A stretch of 64,000 bases of DNA from an uncultured Nocardioides sp. (GTDB lineage Bacteria; Actinomycetota; Actinomycetes; Propionibacteriales; Nocardioidaceae). Location of the stretch: positions 434,001 to 498,000 of the forward strand of contig NZ_CANKZF010000001.1 of NCBI RefSeq assembly GCF_947488515.1. Direction: 5' to 3'. A model generated the notes under the pieces. The model saw only the letters and a list, made by a program, of their open reading frames with translations. It searched no databases and was not told the origin of the DNA. Position numbers and translations under genes: made by a program. Of this stretch, positions 57,571 to 64,000 are shown one piece after another. Position 1 is the first letter of the stretch. Every line of letters starts with the position of its first letter.

Positions 57571-58139
57571 AGCCCCGGGGCCTTCCAGACCGCCAGCCAC
57601 CGCTGCAGGTCCGGCTCCATGGGGAGCTCGGCTCCCAGCAGGTCGCGCACGGACAGCTCCAGCAGCGTGTCACGGGTCTGCTCGCCCGAGGGCGCGAACG
57701 GGTAGAACGTGCCCTGCTTGTAGAGGTAGGTGAGGCCGAAGCGCTGACCCGACGCGTTGGCGAACGGGACCATCGAGCACAGCAGGCCGGACTCGAACCC
57801 GTTGAGCTCGAGCGTGGTGTTGACGGCGTGGAGGTCGGTGCACAGCCCGGACACGTCGTCCTTGTCACCGGCGACCACGAGCCAGGTGAACCCGAAGTCG
57901 TCCTGGGTGATCTCGACCTCGGGCGCCTCGGCGTCGTCACGGATCAGGGCAAGCACGTCGGCCTGGGTCTGGGCGAAGGCCGCCCCGGCAGCCGAGCGGT
58001 AGCAGACCGATCCCACGCCGGTCGGCTCGAACCCCAGCGCGGTCTGGAGCGTGATCGCCGCGCTCGGCACGTGGAAGAGCGCGTCGAGGTTGTTGCGCTT
58101 GGGCTGCGTCCTCGCGCGCATCGCCTCCCAGAGTCCCAT
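57567..58139 (-). CDS. PspA-associated protein PspAB
   Basis: The 190-residue protein begins MGLWEAMRARTQPKRNNLDALFHVPSAAITLQ, carries GFTWLVVAGDKDD and FESGLLCSMVPFANASGQRFGLTYLYKQGTFYPFAP, and ends in a WLAVWKA tail. I recognise this as the actinobacterial PspA-associated protein PspAB, from recall of the family rather than a domain search. It is soluble, without catalytic motifs. It follows htpX by 10 bp and overlaps the histidine kinase, consistent with a role in the membrane stress module. Confidence 0.78.
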   Translation of the reverse strand: MGLWEAMRARTQPKRNNLDALFHVPSAAITLQTALGFEPTGVGSVCYRSAAGAAFAQTQADVLALIRDDAEAPEVEITQDDFGFTWLVVAGDKDDVSGLCTDLHAVNTTLELNGFESGLLCSMVPFANASGQRFGLTYLYKQGTFYPFAPSGEQTRDTLLELSVRDLLGAELPMEPDLQRWLAVWKAPGL

Positions 58140-58149
58140 CGCCGTCCCC

Positions 58150-59064
58150 TCAGTCGTTCGGCCGGCTCAGCTCGGCCTGGATGCGGGCGAGCTGCTCGAG
58201 CCGTTGCTGGAGGGGCGGGTGGGTGGCCATCAGGCCGCTCAGGCCACCGGCGAACGCCGGGACGATGCACAGCGCGCTCGCCGAGTTGGCCGTGCGCAGG
58301 TCCTTCGTCGGGGTGGCCGCGGCCGACTCGCCACTGATCTTCTGGAGGGCCGACGCGAGCGCTGCCGGCTTCATCGTCAGGTAGGCGCCCGACCGGTCGG
58401 CGCAGAGCTCGCGGTAGCGCGAGAGGACGCGCAGCATCACGAAGCTGACGGCGTACACGAACAGGCTGACGAGCAGCACCACCAGGGCGACCGGCAGGGC
58501 GCTGTTGTTGTTGCCGCGCGAGCGGCCCATGCCGCCGAACTGCGTGAAGCGCATCAGCAGGCCCGCCGCGATGCCGGCCGACGAGGCGATCGTCATCACC
58601 AGCACGTCGCGGTGGGCGACGTGGCTCAGCTCGTGGGCCAGGACCGCCTCGAGCTCCTCGGCATCGAGCTTCTGGAGGATGCCGGTCGTCACGCAGACCA
58701 CCGCACGGTCGGGCGAGCGACCGGTCGCGAACGCGTTGGCGACCGGAAGGTCGGAGACACCGACCCGCGGCTTGGGCATGTCGGCGAGGGCGCAGAGCCG
58801 GTCGATCATGCCGTGCAGCTCGGGCGCCTCCTCCGGGCTCACCTCGCGGGCGCGCATCGCCCGCATCGCGACCTTGTCGGAGCTCCACCACTGCCAGAAG
58901 GCGATGCCGATCGCGATGGCAGCGACCGCGATGGCCCCGCCGGCGCTGTTGACGTAGGCGATGACCAGCGAGACCAGGCCCACGAACAGCGCCCCGAGCA
59001 GGAACATGGTGAGGGTCATCCGGGCGGTCAGCCCGGAGTCCTTGATGAAGCGGGACTTGGCCAC
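58150..59064 (-). CDS. htpX: HtpX-like M48 membrane metalloprotease
   Basis: The 304-residue membrane protein has two N-terminal helices (MTLTMFLLGALFVGLVSLVIAYV and AIAVAAIAIGIAFWQWW), then the zinc motif VLAHELSHVAHRDV with the third ligand in YRELCADRSGAYL. Between them lie further helices (ALPVALVVLLVSLFVYAVSF). HtpX degrades misfolded membrane proteins and works with FtsH in other bacteria. Its place between pspAA and pspAB makes an envelope stress operon. Confidence 0.92.
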   Translation of the reverse strand: MAKSRFIKDSGLTARMTLTMFLLGALFVGLVSLVIAYVNSAGGAIAVAAIAIGIAFWQWWSSDKVAMRAMRAREVSPEEAPELHGMIDRLCALADMPKPRVGVSDLPVANAFATGRSPDRAVVCVTTGILQKLDAEELEAVLAHELSHVAHRDVLVMTIASSAGIAAGLLMRFTQFGGMGRSRGNNNSALPVALVVLLVSLFVYAVSFVMLRVLSRYRELCADRSGAYLTMKPAALASALQKISGESAAATPTKDLRTANSASALCIVPAFAGGLSGLMATHPPLQQRLEQLARIQAELSRPND

Positions 59065-59076
59065 GAGTCGGGCGAC

Positions 59077-59355
59077 TCAGCCCGGGATGAGGCCGTCGTC
59101 GCCCAAGAGCTCACGGACCTCATCGATGGTCGCGTCCGGCGGCGGCAGGATCAGGTCGGACTCGTCGAGCGAGTCGAGCTCGTGGTGCGAGCCGTTCGCG
59201 CGGACGGCGGACAGCAGGCCGTGCAGGGCGGTGCGGAACATCGCCTCGTCGCCCGAGTCGACGGCCTGCTCGATCTGGTTGTCGAGGCCGTTGAGGGCGT
59301 CAAGCGCGTGGTCGTCGAGGTCGTACTGACCCTCGCCGAGGATGCGGACGATCAT
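59077..59355 (-). CDS. PspA-associated protein PspAA
   Basis: The 92-residue protein (MIVRILGEGQYDLDDHALDALNGL onwards) has the IVRI-GEGQY start and LPPPDATIDEVRELLGDDGLIPG end of the PspAA family found beside pspA in actinobacteria and archaea. It is acidic, soluble, without catalytic residues, and thought to bind PspA. Its ATG overlaps the pspA stop (ATGA). Confidence 0.83.
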   Translation of the reverse strand: MIVRILGEGQYDLDDHALDALNGLDNQIEQAVDSGDEAMFRTALHGLLSAVRANGSHHELDSLDESDLILPPPDATIDEVRELLGDDGLIPG

Positions 59356-60152
59356 GCGCGTCCGCCCTCGTTGGTCTCGCCCTCGGCGCGCACGGTCTCG
59401 GGCTCCTCGGCGAGGATGTCGCCGCCCGTCTCGGAGGACTCGATGGCCTGCGGGGAGCTCGAAGCCTTGAGCCGCGCCAGCTCGGCCTCGACGTCGGAGC
59501 CCGAGCTGAGGGCGTCGAGCTCACGCGTGATGTCGTCGCCGGCGTTGAGCTGGGAGGCGTCGTCGAGGGCGCCGGAGGCGATCAGCTCGTCGATGGCCTG
59601 GCCGCGCGCCTGCATCTGGGCGGTCTTGTCCTCGGCACGCTGGATGGCGAGGCCGACGTCACCCATCTCCTCGCCGATGCCCGACATCGCCTCGCCGATG
59701 CGCGTCTGCGCCTCGGCGGCGGTGTAGGTGGCCTTGATGGTCTCCTTGCGGGTGCGGAAGGCCTCGACCTTGGCCTGCAGCCGCTGCTGCGCCAGGACGA
59801 GCTTCTCCTCCTCGCCCTGGAGCGTCGCCTGCTGCTCCTTGAGGGCGGTGATCTGTGAGGCGAGCCCCGACTTGCGGGTCAGTGCCTCGCGGGCGAGGTC
59901 CTCGCGACCGGCGCCGATGGCCTTCTCGGCCTGTCCCTGCAGCTTGGCCGCCTGCTGCTCGAGCTGGTTGACCTGCAGCTCGACCCGCTTGCGGCTGGTG
60001 GCCACGTCGGCGACACCGCGGCGGACCTTGGAGAGGAGCTCGAGCTGCCGCTGGTAGCTGTAGTCGAGGGTCTCGCGGGGGTCCTCCGCCTTGTCCAGGG
60101 CCTTGTTGGCCTTGGAGCGGAAGATCAGGCTGATGCGCTTCATGAGACTCAT
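59352..60152 (-). CDS. pspA: Phage shock protein A (PspA/IM30 family)
   Basis: The 266-residue protein is nearly all coiled coil with the PspA start MSLMKRISLIFRSKANKALDKAEDP, then LDYSYQRQLELLSKVRRGVADV, long heptad helices, and IGEAMSGIGEEMGDVGLAIQRAEDKTAQMQARGQAIDELI. The acidic C-terminus (about 225-266) is disordered. PspA forms ESCRT-III-like assemblies that stabilise stressed membranes. The start ATG 60152 fits the family; an ATG three codons later is possible. It heads the operon pspA-pspAA-htpX-pspAB-histidine kinase. Confidence 0.94.
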   Translation of the reverse strand: MSLMKRISLIFRSKANKALDKAEDPRETLDYSYQRQLELLSKVRRGVADVATSRKRVELQVNQLEQQAAKLQGQAEKAIGAGREDLAREALTRKSGLASQITALKEQQATLQGEEEKLVLAQQRLQAKVEAFRTRKETIKATYTAAEAQTRIGEAMSGIGEEMGDVGLAIQRAEDKTAQMQARGQAIDELIASGALDDASQLNAGDDITRELDALSSGSDVEAELARLKASSSPQAIESSETGGDILAEEPETVRAEGETNEGGRA

Positions 60153-60348
60153 CGGGGTGGAGACCCTCTCTTGGTCATGCGGGGGTGGTGGCTGGAACGA
60201 CTGGACTTTCGTCCTCACCCTAGAACCAAACCCAAGGCGGAGGTAGGGCATCCCGCGACACCGCGCCCGGCGGGTCGCGACGATAGGCTGGGCACACCGT
60301 CACGATCCGTCCATCCGTTCCTCCCGTAGCCATGTGAAGGCAGCACGC

Positions 60349-60930
60349 GTGTTCCGTCGTACCAACTCCGAGCCGGAGACCCCCACCACCGACCTGAAGG
60401 CGGGCGGCAAGGGTCGACCCACGCCGACGCGCAAGGAGGCCGAGGCGGCCGCCCGGGCCCGCGCGAAGGTGCCCCGCACGCGCAAGGAGCAGGCCGCCGC
60501 CCAGCGCGCCGCGCGCGGCGACACGTCCCGCAAGATGCGCCAGGCCATGAAGACCGGTGACGAGAAGTACCTGCCGGCCCGCGACCGCGGTCCCGTGCGC
60601 CGCTTCATCCGCGACTTCGTCGACTCGCGCTTCTCCTTCATCGAGCTGATGGTCCCGCTGCTGATCGTGTCGATGGTGCTGGGCTACTCCGGCAGCTCGA
60701 CGATGGTCCAGCTCGGCAACACGGTCCTGTTCACCACCCTGCTCGTGATCGTCTTCGACATCGTGATGCTCCGGTTCCGGCTGCGCCGCGAGCTCGCCCG
60801 CCGCTTCCCCGAGGAGCCGATCAAGGGCACCACGCTCTACGCCGCGATGCGGTCCCTGCAGATGAAGTTCCTCCGGCTGCCCAAGCCGCAGGTCAAGATC
60901 GGCGAGAAGCTCCCCGAGACCTATCGATGA
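60349..60930 (+). CDS. DUF3043 membrane protein
   Basis: The 193-residue protein begins VFRRTNSEPETPTTDLKAGGKGRPTPTRKEAE, a basic N-terminus typical of DUF3043, with RGDTSRKMRQAMKTGDEKYLPARDRGP, and has two membrane segments (FIELMVPLLIVSMVLGYS and TVLFTTLLVIVFDIVML). The family is restricted to actinobacteria and has no assigned function. GTG 60349 with AAGG (60336-60340) is preferred over the GTG at 60334, since homologues begin with FRR. Confidence 0.85.
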   Translation: MFRRTNSEPETPTTDLKAGGKGRPTPTRKEAEAAARARAKVPRTRKEQAAAQRAARGDTSRKMRQAMKTGDEKYLPARDRGPVRRFIRDFVDSRFSFIELMVPLLIVSMVLGYSGSSTMVQLGNTVLFTTLLVIVFDIVMLRFRLRRELARRFPEEPIKGTTLYAAMRSLQMKFLRLPKPQVKIGEKLPETYR

Positions 60931-60940
60931 GCCGACGCTG

Positions 60941-61510
60941 ATGTCGCACAGCCACTCCCCCGCAGGCGGGGGACCCAGTGCCGACGTGTCCGTGCGGGTC
61001 GCCTGGGCCGACGACGCGCCGGCGATCGCCGCCGTGCAGGTCCGGGCGTGGCCCGAGCTCTACGCCGGCCTGCTGCCGGCCGAGGTGCTGCCGACCGACG
61101 TCGACGCCGTCGCCGAGCAGTGGCGCCAGGTGCTCGCGCGTCCGGCCGACGCCCGCAACCGGGTGCTCGTCGCCCTCGAGCGCAACCGGGTGGTGGGCTT
61201 CGCCCTGACCTCGGCGGCCGTCGACCCCGACTGCGACCCCGTCGCCGACGGCGAGCTGGCCGAGGTGACCCTCGACCCCTCGGAGCGGGCGAAGGGCCAC
61301 GGCTCGCGGCTGCTCCAGGCGGCCGTCGACACCCTTGCCGCCGACCGCTTCACCCGCGCCGTCAGCTGGGTCAACGCCGGCGACGACGCCCTGCGGACGT
61401 TCCTCACCGACGCCGGCTGGGCACCCGACACGGCCCACCGCGAGCTCGACCTCGACGGGACCGGCACGACCACCGTCAAGCAGGTTCGCCTCCACACGGC
61501 GATCGCCTGA
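60941..61510 (+). CDS. GNAT-family acetyltransferase
   Basis: The 189-residue protein has the GNAT order: VRVAWADDAPAIAAVQVRAW with LYAGLLPAE, then RNRVLVALERNRVVGFALTSAA, the acetyl-CoA loop LAEVTLDPSERAKGHGSRLL (R-x-K-G-H-G), and SWVNAGDDALRTFLTDAGWAPD near the end. The substrate is unknown. The start ATG 60941 follows DUF3043 by 10 bp; no clear ribosome-binding site is seen. Confidence 0.85.
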   Translation: MSHSHSPAGGGPSADVSVRVAWADDAPAIAAVQVRAWPELYAGLLPAEVLPTDVDAVAEQWRQVLARPADARNRVLVALERNRVVGFALTSAAVDPDCDPVADGELAEVTLDPSERAKGHGSRLLQAAVDTLAADRFTRAVSWVNAGDDALRTFLTDAGWAPDTAHRELDLDGTGTTTVKQVRLHTAIA

Positions 61511-61637
61511 CCTCGTCCCTCACCGCCCTCGCGGCATGACCCGATCGGGGTAATTCACCCCTGGGAGTCTTGCTTTTCGTGTGACGCCCGTCACCATGGA
61601 GTGACCGGCCGCTCGCCGGTCCACCACGGGGGTCCAG

Positions 61638-61862
61638 ATGCTAGGTCCGCTTCCCGCTCTGCACAGGTACGTGCTCGTCCTCGCCGCGCTCGTCGTCTGC
61701 GTCGGCATCGGCCTCTGGTTCGGCGCCGTGCCGGAGCTCCCGCTCAACCTGCGGGTGGGGCTGGTCGCCGGCGCCGCAGCCGGGGCCGCCGCGGCGTTCG
61801 TGCTCGTCCACGACTTCCACCAGCAGCAGGGCCGCGCCGCCCGCGTACGCCGTCGCCACTGA
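61638..61862 (+). CDS. Small two-helix membrane protein
   Basis: The 74-residue protein has two hydrophobic helices (YVLVLAALVVCVGIGLWFG and LRVGLVAGAAAGAAAAFVLV) and a basic C-terminus (FHQQQGRAARVRRRH). GGGGGT precedes the ATG. No family is recognised. The 127-bp gap upstream holds a GACCGG/CCGGTC hairpin near 61610 and no gene. Confidence 0.6.
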   Translation: MLGPLPALHRYVLVLAALVVCVGIGLWFGAVPELPLNLRVGLVAGAAAGAAAAFVLVHDFHQQQGRAARVRRRH

Positions 61863-61918
61863 GCTGGGGGGCCGGGACGGGCTCCGGGCCCGACCGGCAG
61901 ATGACCTAGCCTCGGGGC

Positions 61919-62650
61919 GTGTCCGAAGCCTCCCTCAGTCCCGCTGAGCGGTCGGCGATCGTCCGCGACAGCCTGGCGGTCGGCCTGGCCACCGGGGCGT
62001 ACGGCTTCGGCTTCGGCGCCGTGTCGGTCGCCTCCGGCCTGAGCATCGCCCAGACGTGCGTGCTGTCGCTGCTGATGTTCACCGGCGCCAGCCAGTTCGC
62101 CCTCGTGGGAGTCGTGGCCGCGGGAGGCGCCCCGGTGTCGGGTGCGGCGACGGCGCTGCTGCTCGGCACCCGCAACACCCTCTACGGCCTCCGGATGGCG
62201 CCGCTGCTGCGCTGGCGCGGCTGGCGGCGCGTGGCGGCCGCCCACGTGCTGATCGACGAGTCGACGGCGATGGGGGTCACCCGCGACACCACCGAGGGCA
62301 CCCGCCTGGGCTTCCTCACGACCGGGGTCTCGGTCTTCGTCCTGTGGAACGTCGCGACCGCCGTCGGGGCGGTCGCCGGCGAGGCCGTCGGCGACCCCCG
62401 CACGTTCGGGCTCGACGCCGCCGTGGGCGCCGCGTTCCTCGCCCTGCTGTGGCCGCGGCTCCGCGACCGGCGCAACGTCCTCGTCGGCGTCCTCGCCGCG
62501 GCCGTCGCGCTCGCGGCGGTGCCGGTGACCGCGGCCGGCGTGCCGGTGCTCGCGGCAGGCGGGGTGGCCCTGCTCGTCGGGGTGCTGGGCAAGCGCCAGG
62601 ACCCCACCGAGGTCCCCGGGCCGGACGACGTGGCGGGGAGGCACCACTGA
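61919..62650 (+). CDS. azlC: AzlC-family branched-chain amino acid exporter, large subunit
   Basis: The 243-residue membrane protein has the AzlC pattern: RDSLAVGLATGAYGFGFGAV, SLLMFTGASQFALVGVVAAGG (the FTGASQF motif), ALLLGTRNTLYGLRMAPLL (R-N-x-x-Y-G), then HVLIDESTAMGV. With AzlD it exports branched-chain amino acids or analogues. TAGCCT (61907-61912) ends 6 nt before GTG 61919. The stop overlaps the azlD start (ATGA-type, TGATG). Confidence 0.88.
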   Translation: MSEASLSPAERSAIVRDSLAVGLATGAYGFGFGAVSVASGLSIAQTCVLSLLMFTGASQFALVGVVAAGGAPVSGAATALLLGTRNTLYGLRMAPLLRWRGWRRVAAAHVLIDESTAMGVTRDTTEGTRLGFLTTGVSVFVLWNVATAVGAVAGEAVGDPRTFGLDAAVGAAFLALLWPRLRDRRNVLVGVLAAAVALAAVPVTAAGVPVLAAGGVALLVGVLGKRQDPTEVPGPDDVAGRHH

Positions 62651-62946
62651 TGTGGACCGCTGTGCTGCTGGCCGGCGTCGGGTGCTACCTGCTCAAGCTG
62701 GCGGGGCTGTCGCTGCCGGAGCGGGTGCTGGCGCACCCGACGGTCGAACGGGTCGCCGACCTGATCCCGGTCGCGTTGCTGTCGGCACTGGTCGCCGTGC
62801 AGGTCTTCTCGACGGGGCCTGAGCTGGTGCTCGACGCACGCGCGCTGGGCCTCGCCTTCGCCGTCGTGGCCCTGCTGCTGCGCATGCCGTTCCTCGTCGT
62901 GGTCGTGGGGGCGTCGGTCGTGGCGGCCGTGGCTCGACTCGTCTGA
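62650..62946 (+). CDS. azlD: AzlD-family transport protein, small subunit
   Basis: The 98-residue membrane protein has three hydrophobic segments (AVLLAGVGCYLLKLAGLSL, LIPVALLSALVAVQVFS, and ALGLAFAVVALLLRMPFLVVVV), with LPERVLAHPTVERVADLIPVALLSAL matching the AzlD pattern. It pairs with the preceding azlC gene, whose stop it overlaps. Confidence 0.85.
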   Translation: MWTAVLLAGVGCYLLKLAGLSLPERVLAHPTVERVADLIPVALLSALVAVQVFSTGPELVLDARALGLAFAVVALLLRMPFLVVVVGASVVAAVARLV

Positions 62947-62983
62947 CGCTCGGTCTCAGCCGGGAGTGGCGCGCGCCTATGAG

Positions 62984-63035
62984 GGTGGCGGCACATCACA
63001 CCCAGCCGCCTCCGGACCTGCTGTCTGCCGCCACC
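62984..63035. repeat. Palindromic element, solitary copy h (52 bp)
   Basis: Arms GGTGGCGGCACAT and GTCTGCCGCCACC around a 26-nt loop, one base shorter than the array copies. It is the only thing seen in the 126-bp gap between azlD and convergent dapB, and may also act as a terminator there. Confidence 0.8.
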
Positions 63036-63072
63036 CCCGGTAGAGCGCCGTACGGAGGAGCTGGCTTGGCGC

Positions 63073-64000
<928 letters not shown>

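Overview
The window is about 64 kb of high-GC chromosomal DNA from an actinobacterium, most likely a member of the Nocardioidaceae such as Nocardioides. The grounds are the very high GC, GTG starts with GTGA/ATGA stop-start overlaps, the qcrCAB and ctaCDE/ctaF respiratory genes arranged as in Actinobacteria, a DUF3043 protein, PspA with PspAA/PspAB partners, and gene order resembling the Streptomyces trpD-qcr-cta-erpA-nadA region. This is judged from protein content, not from a database search. No rRNA, tRNA, CRISPR array, prophage or insertion sequence was recognised.

Layout. 1-2852: a partial polytopic membrane protein, a TIGR00300 (LOR/SDH-type) protein and a ROK sugar kinase. 3011-4635: a TadE/TadG pair. 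4650-8585: a small Cys protein, an ArsA-type ATPase, an SRPBCC protein and a long-chain acyl-CoA ligase. 8846-18296: a complete-looking Flp/Tad pilus locus without a prepilin peptidase: cpaB, cpaE, cpaF, a VWA-TadB fusion, tadC, a NarL-type histidine kinase and response regulator, and three flp pilin genes, closed by a strong terminator. 18404-26366: a metallopeptidase, an NlpC/P60 hydrolase behind a cyclic-di-AMP (ydaO) riboswitch, a small Cys protein, a GT-C-like membrane protein, an NYN-domain protein, a zinc-ribbon protein, a DEDDh/GIY-YIG nuclease and a stand-alone AsnC ligand domain. 26521-31122: a 1533-residue secreted repeat protein. 31167-33273: a YgjV-like/acetyltransferase fusion, TrpD and a receiver-like protein. 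33324-45329: a GT87-like protein, then the aerobic respiratory block (ctaG, ctaE, qcrCAB; rtcB and an L,D-transpeptidase; ctaF-ctaD-ctaC). 45481-48652: a cysteine desulfurase/TusA pair, a PfkB-family kinase, a small protein and erpA. 48757-50228: two groups of a 53-bp palindromic repeat on either side of a DUF559-type endonuclease-like gene. 50255-56372: glycerate kinase, SRPBCC, GNAT, a GlgC-like protein, nadA and a winged-helix protein. 56401-60152: a pspA-pspAA-htpX-pspAB-histidine kinase operon. 60349-64000: DUF3043, GNAT, a small membrane protein, azlCD, dapB and the start of a probable methyltransferase gene.

Two patterns cut across genes. First, a CTAGTC/GACTAG site occurs upstream of the tadE/tadG pair, the cpaB operon, the first pilin gene and the large secreted protein, and nowhere else that I found. 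This suggests one pilus/surface regulon, plausibly run by the two-component pair encoded inside the pilus locus. Second, a 53-bp element (13-nt inverted arms around a 26-27-nt loop) is repeated at an exact 73-bp period on both sides of the endonuclease-like gene, with a single copy near dapB. I do not recognise this family, and it is the best candidate here for something undescribed.

Many genes also carry a TANNNT-type -10 element ending 6-7 nt before the start codon, indicating frequent leaderless transcription.
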